DNA of 64,000 nt, from contig JAAVTG010000843.1 of NCBI GenBank assembly GCA_011947345.1, positions 157,276-221,275 on the forward strand, written 5' to 3'. This document shows, one piece after another, positions 10,678-23,351 of this stretch (positions within the stretch are counted from its first letter, which is position 1; every line of letters starts with the position of its first letter). The stretch is from Phytophthora quininea (lineage: Eukaryota > Oomycota > Peronosporomycetes > Peronosporales > Peronosporaceae). The notes under the pieces were generated by a model that searched no databases, was not told the DNA's origin, and saw only the letters and a list, made by a program, of their open reading frames with translations. The position numbers were made by a program, and so were the translations under genes.

Positions 10678-12856
10678 TTGAGTGTTCCCATGGACGTCGA
10701 AGCCGAGCGGGAACCTGCTCACGGACCCCTGATGCAGCCCCTCGACCAGCGTCGCCAACGCGAAACTCCCCGAAACGCCCCCTCCGCTGAAGGCATCTCC
10801 ATCGGTGTACTCCTTAGAGGAGGACGAGAGTTCCGCCAGGATGGACGTGGCCACGAGGAAGACCAACCAGGCAATGTAGCTGCTGATGAGGACTGCCTTG
10901 ACCTCATTAGAGAAGCCTACGCGAAAGGTGTCATCGACCCAGACCAACTGTTAAAATTAGCGGAAAATGCCCAACCGAGTCCTGTTCGAGATGCGCTATT
11001 CAGCGTTCGAGCTACGTTCGCGGGCAATCTGCAAACGTTGTCACGTCCCAAGATCATCGCCAACCTAAAGTTGATAGACGACAACTCCGTCGTTCGTCAA
11101 CTGCTTGAAGAACACGCGATAGTGTACCTCCACAAGTTGCCGAGAAACCAAATCATGTTTCAGGTCGACTCGAAAGAGGCGAGAAAGAAGTTGGAAGGAC
11201 AAAAGTGCCTGCTCTTCGGGAAGATTCTGGAGTTTGAGAAATGTGACCCTCTGTCCGACGACTACTTCATCGACATCATGGGTATTCACAGCCAATCCAC
11301 GGCGAGGAAGATTTTCCAAGCCCTGGTGTACATGGGTTGCAGACCTCTGTACTACAACGCCACCTTTCTCGGTCACACGACTCAGGTGTCCTCCGGAATC
11401 CTGAGATTTTTCGTGGCAGGCCGCACCTGTCCGAAAGCTTTGCTGGTCAAAGGAATTGTGTGCAACCAGATTTTTTAGACGGAACGATGTATGCAGCGAA
11501 AGGGAAGGACGTGCCGCCTCAGTTCTATCACTTGCAGCCAAATAAGATCTCCCCGCAATGTATTGACATGAGCGAGCTACCTTTCCGAGCTACGAAAAAT
11601 AACACTACTACTACCAGCGACCGCGCCCCACAACATCACCACTTGGGTAACAAACGCTCCCGCGAACCTGTGCTTTCCACTCCAACGTCGAAAGTCACCA
11701 GTGAGCCCGATCTCTTTCATCAAAACAGAGAAGACCCAGAGGAACATCAGCTCGACCTATCGATCGACTTTTCTGTCACGGATGTCTCGGCGCCTTCAAG
11801 TCCGACACAATCAGTGGATGAAGCGTTTAAAAGTCCCCCGAAGCGTCTGCAAAGTAGGCGTTCCTGCCCCCTCCAACTCCGTCCGCGGAAACCTGGCATT
11901 CCCTAATTTCTGGAACCATCTTGCCGATATTGAGACAGAGGTTGAATGCCGCACAATCAGCGATAGAGAATCTGTCGACAAAGGCTTCCAACTGTTGGTG
12001 AAGAGAGTGGAGCCATCCGAACAAGTCACCAACAGTGGTGAGTTTTCCTTTACCATGAAAAGAAAAAGGCAAGGCTAAACTGTCAACGAACCCAGTACTG
12101 TTACGTGAGCTGATTCCAGCGATGAAAACCGACATCGAGGAGTCACTACAGACCTTCACTCGCGATAATGAAGACCTTCCAGAAGCGATAACCAGAAAAG
12201 ACTTTAGACTGCTGTCCACGTCGCCCAACGCGGAAGATATCTGGAAGCAAATAGCCAAAAACCGACTAGCCTTCTCGCTGAAGCTATCGAAGCTAATGCG
12301 CCAGAAGTCGACTTTGATTGATGAATTTGCCAGCATACACCTGTGGTACAGATGCATTCAGGTGTCCACGTCAAAGCGTGGAGCAAATTTTAGCAAGAAG
12401 TGGATGGAAATCACTGGCATGGACCTACCAAAAACGCGGAGCGATTTCATGGGAATTGTAGGCCCACTTGCGACCAAATTTGGCAACCCCAACAACCTGC
12501 TCGAGAGGTCTAAGGCGCTTGCATTCTTTGAGCTACTGTTGTTGACTGTGGCTCCAGTCTTTTTCAACAAGGATTACTGGATTCAAAAGCTCGCAAACTC
12601 TCACGTTCCTTGGATTCCTGCAGCCGACGTTCGTCTACTCCACCCCAACGTACTCCTAGCCCTGCTGCGAGCACCGATTGGAGGAAAAATCTTGGAGCAA
12701 TTAGCTACTCAAGAGTGGGAAAACAGCATCATGACAACGCTAGTCCTTCTTCGAAGTGAAGAAGACTGGTTCCCCAACGATACGGCTGTACTTCGATTGA
12801 CGCGTGATGGCAATCAGCTCAACCTAGAAGCTGGGTCACTTCCGATAGATTGCTAA
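10678..12856 (+). pseudogene. LINE ORF1 (frameshifted)
   Basis: Begins with a low-complexity N-terminus and then a charged helical domain (to 11478). The reading continues in other frames through 11337-12078 and 12122-12856. The lysine- and arginine-rich, serine-rich composition fits an RNA-binding ORF1 product that would package the element's RNA, but I see no classical zinc knuckle. At least two frame shifts separate the pieces. It lies directly upstream of the endonuclease-reverse transcriptase region. Confidence 0.65.
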
Positions 12857-12887
12857 GAACACAAAACGTTGGAACAACGTTAACATC

Positions 12888-15800
12888 TTGACCGTCAACA
12901 CTAACGGGTTGAAGAAAAACGGTCACTTACTGATATCCAAAACACTTTCAAACTACCATGTAAGCTGCGTTCAAGAAACCAAGTTTAAAGACATGCACCA
13001 CCTCGCAAAATTTCGGTTTTTATTACAAGCATCGTTCCTCAACAAATGCTTTGTGAGCGACAATAACGCCAGTCAACCAACGACAACACTACCACGAAGT
13101 GGAGGTGTAGCAACGATACTTCATAGCGACTTCCCGGGCTTCGAAACCGCGACAGAAATGAAAGACATGACGATACCTGGGAGGTATTTAGTTGTCCGAG
13201 TCACAGTAGCAGATAAGAACCTGTTCATCCATAACGTGTACGCCCCGTCGACCCTCAAGACAACCGCAGGTTTTACGAAAGCCTCGCTAATCGACAATTT
13301 ACCAACGAGGACACCCACTGGATCCTTGGTGATCTCAACGCAACTTTAGATCCAATCACTGACTCTGCTGTAGCGACATCCAGACATTCGCATACAAGGC
13401 AGGTTTTGCTAGAGTGGATGACAAATCTTCGTGTCGTGGACTGCTGGAGAATACACCACCCTCAGACTCGGGTGTACACTGGTCCTCCACCACGAAAAAT
13501 CGACTAGACTATTGCTTAATCTCCGATCACTTCATGACTCGGTTCTATGGGTCTGCTCGGTACTTTCAAGCACCCCACTCGGGCGATCACCTGGCACATA
13601 GTGTTCGTCTCAGCGATAAACCCAGAGCCAGAGGTACAGGATACTGGAGACTTCCGTACCGAATGCTAGATTGTCCTTTGGTGAAACAAGCAATTACGAC
13701 AGAAGCGATGATTTTTCTAGATGAAGCAAAACACGCATCCAATCCGGGATTGGCTTGGGAAGGATGGAAAAGACGAATTCGCAGTCAATTACAGTCCCTG
13801 CAAATTGTGATGCAACAACAACAAGACCAAGGGCTCCGCTCTGCGAGTGAACAATATGAACTGTATATGCGAGCCTTTGTGGATAATCCCACAAATTTGA
13901 CAGAACAACAATACCTGTCAGCGAAGGCGCAATATTTGGAACGTAAAGACCATGTGCTTAGACTGCAACAAGACTCGAGTTTCGATTTTCACGCATCCCA
14001 AATGGAGCATTCATCGAGTGCTTTTTTCGTCGCCCACAGGAATTACTCCGGTCAGTACCGATTACTGAAGTGAACATGCCAACTGGCGAAGTATCGGTTG
14101 ATCCTCATGATGTTGAAGAAGGCTTTCGAAGTCACTGGGGAACAATATTCGCCGATCCATATAGTCCTTCAGACCACACCTTCGTTGACGACGTTAAGCA
14201 AATTACTCTATTTGACACGATCCATAATCCGATCGACGAGGAAACAGCGGCGTCACTTGACGATCCAATCACACCCATAGAATTGGCGGAAGCGATCAAG
14301 CACATGAAGGGAAGTTCCGCTCCAGGGCCAGATGGCCTAACGGCGGTCTTTTATCAGGTCGCTCCCGACGTATTTGCTGAAATTCTTACCATAGTTTTCA
14401 CGTATCAACTGGAACGAGGGATACTTCTGCCATCTCAACGTAAATCATGTGTTACACTGCTACACAAGAAAGGAAGTCGAAGTGACCCTGGCAATTATCG
14501 TCCAATCTCGTTGATGCAGGTAGACGTAAGAATTCTCTCCAAAACATTGGCATATCGCCTACAACAAATTTTACCCAAGATTATACACGCAGACCAGAAA
14601 GGTTTCGTAAAAGGCCGGCTCCTCCATCACCAAATTCGATCGATGGCCGATCTCCAACATCTAGCTACAATAACGAACTCGCCAGCTCTCGCTCTGTTCT
14701 TGGACTTCGAAAAAGCGTATGACCGAGTGAATTGGTCATATTTATTCCGCGTGCTGAAAAAGTTTGGATTTAAGCACCACTTTATCTCGTGGATCAAAAT
14801 GCTTTACAATAAGCCAGTAGCTTCACTCTTTCTGGATGGGTGCCTCCTCGATCCATTGCAAGTCACAAGAGGTGTTAAACAAGGCGATCCACTCTCATCG
14901 CTCTTGTTCCTACTGTGCATCGAACCTCTCGGAAATTTAATTCGCTCAAAACCCCACCTCGGGGTGCGAGCCTCGAACAACCACCAGGTCACGGGACTTT
15001 ACTTCGCAGATGATTCAACGCTAGTTGCTAGTGCCGAGACTGGCACTCGCCAACAACTGGAGCTCGTTCGAATTTATTGTGATGGATCTGGAGCAAGACT
15101 AAATCTTCACAAATCAGCGCTCATGGCGTTGAATAAACAAGGGCGCTGTCCCCAATTTACCGGTGTCCGGTGTCTTCAAGAAGGGGACATTGTAAAATAT
15201 CTTGGCATCCCATTTGGACAACAAGTTACAGACGACGGATTATTGGCAGAGCTCAACACGAGGTTTTATCGCCGCTTCGTTGTCTGGGGACGCAGGGCAA
15301 GGACAATGCGGGGCCGACTCCTCCTGGTTAATACGTTGATACTTTCTACGTTATGGCATTATACACCACATCTTACGGTGCCAAAACTTTGCGTCCGAAG
15401 ATGGCAACGCATGGTGAACAAGTTTGTGTTATCCAGGAAGCACGACGCCGAATCCAACTTTTTCAACTCGCTCCCGCAAAATTACTGTACCAGCAAAAGG
15501 GCTTGGAGGGCTCCAGATCCCTTTCATTCAAAGCCAGCTTAATGTGCAACGTCTCCAACTATTGCAGCAATTACCCAGCAAATGCTATCAGAGAGCAAGG
15601 AACCGTGGCCTGCGATCGCTTCAACATTCCTTACTCAATTAACACCGTTACTGCCATCAACTCAACCACTCAGCTTTCTCGACTTATCTCCCAGACGCTA
15701 CAAATATCTATTAAACAAAGAAGCCCTTTCCTCTTGGTGGAGAGAAACGTGGAGAGTATGGCACTTAACGCACTGGCCAAACCACGGCCCCCAACAACAA

Positions 15801-16942
15801 TACATTTCAACACTGCTGCGAGCACCATTGTGGATGACAAAAATACCGACCTCCACTACCAATCTCGTTCAGGACATCTTCGTTGCCTGCTGGCAGTTGC
15901 TGAACCAGCTAGAAGCTTCAGGCTACAATTGGCGCGGCGAGCTTGTTACGAATGTTTGGCGGATATTCACGATGGGCACGGCTGGCCCTCGAAGGAGGAA
16001 TTTCTGAGGCAAAACTTGGACCCCAGCTCAAATCTCTACCCCATCTGCCAGCAAAAAGACTACTAGGCGCCACATTCAGAGAACTGACCCAAATACTTCA
16101 GCGGGTTACAGCCACGCAAGAGCTCTCTCCACCCGCCTCGTTATTCGTACCAGCAGCTGGTGTTAAGGTAGCAGAAAAATACTATGCCTTCCCTACGATA
16201 CGAAAGCAGGCTCTCCAAAAATATTCGAACAGCCGACCTTACAGCTCGATGAACACCCGATCCGTCGAGACCTTCAAACGACAACAACAGACGTAAAAAT
16301 ATCTGGAGTTCAGTCGAGAACACCGTCAGGAACTGCTGCCGGTCTACAACGACCTCCAGATGCGAGTCGCATTCCGACTACTTCCAGTGAAATCCAGACT
16401 TTGGTTCCTGTTGCAACATGACCCCTCAGCTCAACAATGTCAGTTCCCAGCGTGCTACAACATCTCTTCTTGGAATGTCCCCCTCAGCGGCAATATGGTC
16501 CTTGATTTGGTCTGACTGGGAGATATTTTTCGTCGGACAACTCACATGGACCTTGGTTGTACTCCCGCACAAACTCCGGGTCGTACAACATTGGAAGCAA
16601 CACCGGGACATATTAATTATTCTCTGGAATATGCTAAGATGCACAGTTCTCCACCATCGCTGGACTGAGCGCAACAGGATATGCTTTGAAGACGGCAGTC
16701 CAGAACCCAAAACGACAGCTCTGGCCGCGATATATGCAACATTTGGAGCACACGTCCGCAGAGGCCTTAGAACCGCAGACAGTAATCTACACGAGCAGTA
16801 TCACACCATTCTGCGCCAACTAAAGCAAACATCACACTTCGGCAACTTCATCAACTGCAACCCAGAACTATTTCGCCTCCGACACGTTCAACTTCACAGT
16901 ACCCAACGCTCTGGCGTTGTATTCCAGACCTTAGTAGATTAG
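12888..16942 (+). pseudogene. LINE ORF2: endonuclease, reverse transcriptase, zinc finger (frameshifted)
   Basis: An AP-type endonuclease starts at 12888 (N-T-N-G-L and VQETK motifs). It shifts frame near 13330, where the GDLNA motif lies, and carries RLDYCLISDH at 13500-13530. The reverse transcriptase (14070-15542) shows NYRPISL, LDFEKAYDRVNW, GVKQGDPLSS, the active-site YFADDS near 15001 and KYLGIPFG. A C-terminal region with cysteine pairs follows to 16942 (15353-16942) in shifted frames. Such proteins nick target DNA and copy element RNA in place. At least three frame shifts are present, so an active enzyme is unlikely as read. Confidence 0.85.
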
Positions 16943-17007
16943 ATTTAACACCGCAGATTGAGAACTCACAAATAATCGGTAATCGAAGCCCCCCGGAGGA
17001 GTCAGAT

Positions 17008-18313
17008 CCGAGAAGAAGCAAGCAGGCACAAGATAACCCAGCGTTGGTTTTCACATCGCGCGAGGCGGAGGGGGACTTAGGACTGGCATCGATACCGGTA
17101 GCAGTTCAAGTACAACGGGTAAAAGTAACTATGCAGTGGCTCCTGGGGAAGGCAGATATTTACAAGGGTGCATGGAAACTCTGGACTGGACTAGCACAAA
17201 TAGTGGAACCGCAGATCTCCGCCAGGATCCCGTCGCGGAAAAGCAACATGTCGAGCTGTCCACGAAGTACACGCAGCTTTTAGTGGGAGTGAGCCGAACG
17301 TTAGCACCAACCAAAGCAGAAGCGCTCGAACGAGAGAGAAAGACCAAAGAGAACCTGCCAAAGTTGGAAAAACTAGTCGCCAGAACAACTAAAAACCTGA
17401 CTTACACCCTAATGTCACGAGAATTGATCACGGTAACGGTGGATTTGGAGGAACTAAACGGACCTAGCAGGCCGCCCGAAGACATCGTCCGTTTCTGGGG
17501 GACGTTTTCATGGGAAGGAAACCCCATGGATCCCGGACACGGCCAACGTATGTCTATCACGAAAAAAGTACGACAAAGTTGAGGTGACAGCAATTGAAAA
17601 CTTGGGCTTCACGAGGACCTCTCAAGACACCTACACGGGTCGAATTCCTACTGCCCACGGGGAAGATTGGGGCCATTCCTTGGCGAAGTTACAGCGATGG
17701 CTACTGGCGATATTGATGAACTCCCCACTTCTTCAAATTGGCGAAACGATGGGGCAGTCCATTAAACTGCAACTCCGATCACCTCCACGGCTCCGCAATG
17801 ATTACCAGTGGAAGCGTCTAACAAAGGACACGGTGGAGGCACGACCTAACAGCAGGATAGTAAGATCACACTGGAGCGCCAGGATAATGGACTGTTCTGG
17901 AAGGTCAAATCATTTTCAAACGCGAAACGGGACGCCAAGAAACTCGCAAAACACGGCGCAGGGATAGTTTTCGACGCAAACCCCGAACTACACGAAATCC
18001 CGTGGACTGTACTGGCGAAAACCAGGAACCGCAACATTTGGTGGAAACTGAAACGGCAAGTCAAGCTGCGATATCGACAGAGCGCTGAGCCGCAATTACA
18101 CCACATAATCACCAAGTTGGAACTAAAAGCGGGGAAAAATGCATGGATCAGAGAAGTGCTCGGACAAACCCCGAAGCAGATATGGACGCATGCGTCAATG
18201 CTAACCGACTATCAGGTATGGGTCGAATTACCGAGTTGCCATGCAACAACTCAATTTGCATTATCATACCCAGGAAAGGAAGAGTGCCCAGGATGCCCAG
18301 TAGATATGGACTG
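17008..18313 (+). pseudogene. Older LINE remnant in the left arm
   Basis: Continues the coding-like sequence that ends at 10534 before the younger LINE. It encodes a charged, possibly ORF1-like stretch (17136-17582), a second stretch (17584-17967) and a C-terminal region leading to a CPGCP zinc-finger start (to about 18313). The right arm (27921-29640) continues 450 bases further and includes the rest of the zinc-binding domain. No endonuclease or reverse transcriptase core lies between, so this element was internally deleted before the arms were duplicated. Confidence 0.6.
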
Positions 18314-18417
18314 TAAGTTGAGTTAAAATGATTTGGTTAACTAGTTAGCGGATTCTCTCGTCTGGAAGGTGTAGCTTAGACAATCTATCTAATCAAGAAT
18401 CCATTCGCAGAATTCAG

Positions 18418-20200
18418 CTAAATTCGCGGGATCCAAATACTCTGCGGCCGTTCTAGAAGAATGTCCTTCGGAGGATCAAACCCCAATTGCCGGACTAGTT
18501 CTACAATCGCTGAGGAATCGCAATGAAGATCCGTCGCATGCTGGTAAATGAATTGGTAGTGCATCTTAAAGGAACTTTGCAGATTAGCAACGTTAGGCAT
18601 TTCTGCCTCCGTCTCACGGAAATGAATGTCGTTTCGCAATCTCCATGTGGCGTGGAAAACAATAGCAGTTTGCACTTTCCAAAGAAGCAGCAATTCTTTT
18701 TGTTTCTCTCTCCATCTTGTGTGGATGTCTTGTAGCTTTGGAAAAGCAACAGCCGCCAGCTTAGAGATGGTCGGAAGACTGATGACCACGGACCCCACAC
18801 TTGGCGCCACATTTCTTTCAAGGCTGGGCACGTATAAAAGCAATGCTCAACCGTTTCGATAGCTTGACACGTAGGACGAACACATTGTTGAATGTTTGGG
18901 TCCAGTGATCTTAGAAAGTAAAGCCGCGAGCCCACAGTCAAATCACCAAAGTACAGGCACAGCATTATGTCATGGACCACAGGTAGGAGAAACCCACGAA
19001 GTGATAGGAAGCTCGACAATGTTTGATGAACGCGTTGTCTAGGGCACCCTAAATCTTCCATCGGATGATGATCCATATCTGGTACTTTTTGAAGGAGATT
19101 TGTCCAGTCTTGAAGTCGCAAGTATGGGAAGAAGCGCGCTTTTGGATCAGTTGGAACCAATCCATTAACTTTCACTCCAAATACTGGTGGTGTGTTTGAA
19201 ATTGCCACAACTCGAATACCCCCAGCTTCAGGATCCGGCAGAACACGATTAAAAACTTGCGTCAACTGATGATAAAGCCGAAATGTATCGTGCAGAACAA
19301 TTTGGGATCGACGGGTAGGATGAAGCGCTGAACATACTTTAGTGAAAAAGTAGTGGACGACGGCCAACAGCGATTACCATCCAGGAAGTCTGCAAAACAC
19401 CAAAATTGGTGTTCTGCAAGTGCGTGGCACAAATTGCGAAATTTTATGGATCCTGCGCCAAGAGGCTTCGAGAATCTTGTGGCTTCCCGAGCGTACAAAA
19501 GTGAAACGCTGGTACCTTGCTCCGTCATATCGGACTAGATAGCACGAACTGCAACGTACTGGTTCTACTTTGGTGTAGAGACGTTCGACTTGGCCATTGA
19601 ATACGGTTCCACTCCTCCAAAACATGCCGCCACCACAAGGGGAGCATTGTAGTCCTCCATCCTGCTGGCTTCGGAGGTTCTTGGAGCAGAAAATCACCCG
19701 AAGCAGGTCGCGCGAATTTGCCATATCGTCGTTGGAGCATTGCCAATAGTGGGCGATACCATACATCATCATCTCTAGGAGTAGCAGCGCTAATCGTAGC
19801 TACAATTTTCTGCAGAAGTTGGAAGTGCTGACGCTGGATAATCATCTTCACGAAAGGGACCCCAATACCATCCGCTTCCCGGGGTCGTGCAGCTAATCCT
19901 TTCTTAACAATACTTATTCCTGCTTTCCCAACGCTCACTCGGTTGTACAGTACATATCGATTAACAATTCCTTGCCAGCGATTTATAAACCGAGTTGGAA
20001 TCGTCACGGTGGCTGTAAAATACCAGAGTAGTGATAAAATCTCTGCTTGTGCAATTCGCCCAAGCAGGGTTCTTGCTCTACCTTGCCAAAGCTTCAACTG
20101 TGTTATCAACTTTGTCCAGTTGATTCGCGAGCACTGTGGAGATATCAAAATTGCCGAATGGAATTACACCATGTGTGGAGAGTCTCGATACTAAAGCGGT
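18418..20200 (-). pseudogene. 5'-truncated LINE fragment (reverse transcriptase C-terminus and zinc finger)
   Basis: Read on the minus strand, 20148-19525 encodes the region after the reverse transcriptase core, with a W-x-G-R-A-R-T-L-L-G-R motif. 19367-18418 encodes a zf-RVT-type finger, C-x4-C-x7-H-x4-C, in QCVRPTCQAIETVEHCFYTC. Several frame shifts are present. The 3' end near 18350 carries GCTAACTAGTTAACC, also seen near 25134. Typical 5' truncation of a LINE insert. Confidence 0.75.
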
Positions 20201-20453
20201 CCCAAGACGCCTGTTGTGCAACCGAGACAGCCACGAATTGTTGATTTTATAGACCAGAGCTCATTTGTTTTAGCAGTTCTCCACGTCGTAGTCTAGAATC
20301 CTGACAATATCTTTGTTGACAACGTACCGAAAGGTTTGACGTGGTTACTCAGAGTGTACATGATTCACAGCATTAGTTTGGAAAGAACAAAGAATATCGT
20401 TGTTTCCGAAACGAAGGACAGTTGATACAGAACGTGAATGCCGCAATGTCGCT

Positions 20454-21170
20454 TCATAAACACAAGGCCAACTGGTACAATGCGTGAATTCCACAATTTC
20501 GCTTCGTGAGCACTGCTAGTACCGCGAATGTCACGAACTCGAGTAATGCGTAGGCGAATATTTGCGATACCATTCCGCCTATCATGTCGGTGTGGTATTT
20601 GGCACTGTGTAGGTCAGCGGCATACAACGTGGGAATGACAAATTCCAGGCACCCCGATGTAAACAGCACTTCCAGCGCTTCTTGGAGAATACTTTCAGTC
20701 GCCGACTTTCGACAAGTTTTTGCTTATCTCAACTCTATTCGCTGAATGGTCTTCGGTTGATCCACCAGCTCTGCCGGTTGAACAGCGCTAATCATTTTTG
20801 GCTTAAGCTTCGTTTGACCAGGTTTGACGAAGCTCTGTGATTGACCTAGCAAGAGTTTCCCTTTTGTTGACAAGTTTTGAGCTATGGAGGAGTGAATCTG
20901 CGTCCCAGTGCGCAGTTGCTCCCGAAGGCTGCTGAGTCATGCAGTAAGGACCAAATTGCCACCACCAAGTTTTTCTCATGTTGATTGTAGCCCAAACGTG
21001 TCAAAATGTTTTGCGTTCGCTGTTCGAGGCCACGTAATTCAAAGACGGTCTCTTGCAATATGACTGCAATCAAAGTAGTTGACGACAAGGTCTGAATGAA
21101 GGCCGCCAAGTAAAATGCCTCGAGCATGTACACTTTGAAGATCACTTGCGTGGTGATCATATTTTGTTGA
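20454..21170 (-). pseudogene. Membrane-protein paralogue fragment
   Basis: Two pieces match the membrane protein at 59-3470. 20882-21160 corresponds to the segment with L-S-S-T-T (LATFMQSLSSTT there). 20454-20669 corresponds to the later membrane segment, with SAKYH conserved. The N-terminus and the end of the protein are missing and stops lie between the pieces. A shorter related stretch in the same orientation lies at about 24765-24870. Confidence 0.65.
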
Positions 21171-21265
21171 TTCGTAAGATACTAAGTAAGGCAGTCGACT
21201 TTGCGATCAGCAAATGCAATATGTCCTCCTTTCATACGCCACTAACATGCACCTCTTCAATCTCT

Positions 21266-21898
21266 TCAGTAGCTTCCACTTGAACTGTCCTCCGTCCCGT
21301 CGACACAAATGTCAAAGTTGTCGTACTCCTCGCAGGTCAGGTCGGCATCGCACTGCTGGTCGTCCGTGCAGTCGCTGTAGAGCGACGTGCTGCTAGGCAG
21401 GTAGGGTGCCACCGCGCACTCTTGGTAGTCGCTCTTCGTGCGGCAGTAGTAGCCTTCGTCACAAGAGCCAGCCTCGCCCGCACTCGTCGTACAGTTCTCA
21501 GCTGTACGACGTCCCGTGCGCCAGGCGTCAGGCGGCATACAGTAGCAATCTTTGTTGGCGTAGTCCATGCAGAGGCACTCGAAGCTGAAGAGGCACTTGG
21601 ACGGAAGGGAAGTGTTGGTGAAGGAGCATTCCATCCAGGGCATCGTGGTGGAGTTGTCCACACCGTCCAGAAACGAGTCGTCTCTAGGCAGACACGTCTG
21701 CGTGCCCGAGCCGTTGTCCTGACAGGCGTAGTCGGCCGACTCGCAGAGCAGGACGTCGCCTCCGTTGGGGCACGTGGCGTTGTCGGCGATCACCGACACC
21801 TCACGGAACTTGTGGTGGTTGTGGTGCACCTTGTAGTGGGCGGCGGAGGCACCAGACAGGAGCAGAACGGCAGCGGTGGCGAGGATCTGGAAGCGCAT
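21266..21898 (-). CDS. Secreted cysteine-rich protein, diverged family member
   Basis: 210 residues with a clear signal peptide (hydrophobic, ending G-A-S-A at about residue 19), then a histidine-rich stretch and 18 cysteines. The spacing F-x-C-x-C, C-x-C-x-PPD, then Y-Y-C and C-x3-PY matches the cysteine-rich proteins at 44-47 kb. It therefore belongs to the same family although overall similarity is low. A C-terminal extension adds four more cysteines and an acidic, serine-rich tail. It is intact, lies 211 bases downstream of the START-FYVE gene on the same strand, and probably acts outside the cell. The function is not recognised. Confidence 0.8.
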   Translation of the reverse strand: MRFQILATAAVLLLSGASAAHYKVHHNHHKFREVSVIADNATCPNGGDVLLCESADYACQDNGSGTQTCLPRDDSFLDGVDNSTTMPWMECSFTNTSLPSKCLFSFECLCMDYANKDCYCMPPDAWRTGRRTAENCTTSAGEAGSCDEGYYCRTKSDYQECAVAPYLPSSTSLYSDCTDDQQCDADLTCEEYDNFDICVDGTEDSSSGSY

Positions 21899-22109
21899 TC
21901 TCGTTGGATCCGGTCGATTCGAAAGTGATTCCCTTGGATGGAAGATCGCAAAGAAAAATCAGATCGTGATCACTTGGATAAAGTATAGGTTCATGATGGA
22001 CGCCTTGCGCCACCGGCATGATAGCCAAAACGGACGAGCCGAGAAAGATCGACACGTTCTGAGCAAAATAGTTATGTTTTCAAAGTACAACATGAAAATG
22101 GTGGTGCGC

Positions 22110-23351
22110 TTAGTAGGTCTGGTAGAAAGCTCGGTCTTCCTGGATGGCCGTGGCGGAAGCGATTTGCAACTCTTCGCTGCTGCCGGTGGCTGAAGTTCGA
22201 GGATTTTCGAGACTCTTCCACTGCTTGGTCCGCAGCTCGCGACGGGCATAGGCCATGGTGCTCGAGAGTTTGGCTCTCTTCATGCACAGGATGCAGATGC
22301 TGCACTTGTTGAAACTCACACGGTCCTCGACGATCTCCACGGGCAGTCGACGGACGACTTGGCAAGTGTTACAGACTGCCTTTCGACACACCAAGCAGCG
22401 ACGGAAGTGGCCGCTGTTTTTGGACGCCCCGAACGCAGTCTTGCACTTCCCGACGCACTCGTCCATTGGAGGAGGGGTCGTCCGTCGACCGGACTTGGCA
22501 GCGTCGCGGATCATCCAGTAGAGCTTCTTGGAGTACGCGGCGTCGCTCGTTTGGGCGAACCCCAGGACGGCGTTCACTAGAACCGGGAATGCCGCAAACT
22601 CTGGGACGATGCCCATCGGCGTCGCGAATCCTTTCATGTAGAGCTCAACCTTGCCGTTGTCGAGCTCACACTTGAGCCAGCACAGCGACGCCTTGGCTCG
22701 GATGTAGTGACGGCTGCTTGTGGTCTCCGTTAGGTCGACTGAGTGGACTACAAAGTAGCCGAGACGTTCACCGTACTGGGTCGTCGTCAAGCCTTGCGAG
22801 ACGACGGCGATAGCGTCTCGAGTCTTGGCCAGCGGAAGCGACCGCCCCAAGGTACAACGGGCGATGCCGCAGTGACGGAACGGGTCTTCTTGGGTCGGCT
22901 CGGTGATGTTGGCCAGCCAGTGGAAGCTCTCGATCGTGTCGTGCACGTAGGACGAGCGCATCTTGACCGACTCGTCGCTGTCGGCGAAGCAGCCGTACAT
23001 TTCGTCTTCCAAAGTGCCTTGCAGATAGCCGACGATCTTGACCGACGGTGCGCTTTTGCAGGGCACGATCTGCAGGTGACCGTCGAGCCCGCGGATCGAC
23101 GGATAGGTCGGCCGAGGCCCCGAGCGTTCGCGGTAGACGATGAGGTTGTCTCGGTGACCCACGTCTTTCCAGGCGTCTGGGTTCACCACGCGCTTCTCAA
23201 CCAGGCGGAAGCGGTTGTAGAACTCGAGCGTGTCGATCACCACTTGGTCGGCCAGGTCCTCGATGCGGCGAGCTTCTTCGTCCGACAGGTACAGAGTCTC
23301 CTGCGCATACATGGAGGCCGTTCCGCGCTCCGAAGACGTCGAGCTGCTCAT
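22110..23351 (-). CDS. START-FYVE-like protein, intact intronless paralogue
   Basis: 413 residues in one open frame. A START-like domain spans about residues 20-290, with Y-L-Q-G-T-L-E-D-E-M-Y-G and R-S-S-Y-V-H-D conserved with the duplicated copies at 8 and 31 kb. A zinc finger follows with cysteine pairs C-x3-C, C-x2-C, C-x2-C and C-x2-C. The R-(R/K)-H-H-C-R motif of classical FYVE domains is absent, so phosphoinositide binding is uncertain. The C-terminus is low complexity. Unlike the other two copies it has no introns, since the positions corresponding to theirs read through. Diverged enough to be an older paralogue. Confidence 0.88.
   Translation of the reverse strand: MSSSTSSERGTASMYAQETLYLSDEEARRIEDLADQVVIDTLEFYNRFRLVEKRVVNPDAWKDVGHRDNLIVYRERSGPRPTYPSIRGLDGHLQIVPCKSAPSVKIVGYLQGTLEDEMYGCFADSDESVKMRSSYVHDTIESFHWLANITEPTQEDPFRHCGIARCTLGRSLPLAKTRDAIAVVSQGLTTTQYGERLGYFVVHSVDLTETTSSRHYIRAKASLCWLKCELDNGKVELYMKGFATPMGIVPEFAAFPVLVNAVLGFAQTSDAAYSKKLYWMIRDAAKSGRRTTPPPMDECVGKCKTAFGASKNSGHFRRCLVCRKAVCNTCQVVRRLPVEIVEDRVSFNKCSICILCMKRAKLSSTMAYARRELRTKQWKSLENPRTSATGSSEELQIASATAIQEDRAFYQTY

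Larger units (their letters stand above)
10522..17007 (+). mobile_element. Near-full-length LINE with 13-bp target duplication
   Basis: A 6460-base non-LTR retrotransposon (10535-16994) with an ORF1 region, an AP endonuclease, a reverse transcriptase and a C-terminal zinc-finger region in the standard order. The 13-base sequence GGAGGAGTCAGAT flanks it at 10522-10534 and 16995-17007. The inverted arm at 29.68 kb has this 13-mer once, uninterrupted, which is the empty site. No poly(A) tail is visible; the element ends in CCCC. Frame shifts in both coding regions make it probably inactive. Confidence 0.92.
7580..18313 (+). repeat. Left arm of a large inverted duplication
   Basis: The sequence from about 7580 to 10534 and from 17008 to 18313 is found again, inverted and almost identical, at about 28370-32640. 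The 6.46 kb between the two parts is a LINE inserted only in this arm. Homology fades on the outside near 7580 and stops abruptly at 18313. Confidence 0.88.

Noticed and set aside
10522..17007. Deletion of the LINE from the right arm by recombination between 13-bp repeats
   Set aside because: The repeat length, complete element structure between the copies and exact junction are better explained by insertion with target duplication.
21422..21928. Plus-strand open frame opposite the secreted cysteine-rich gene
   Set aside because: Shadow of the minus-strand gene, which has a signal peptide and conserved cysteines.
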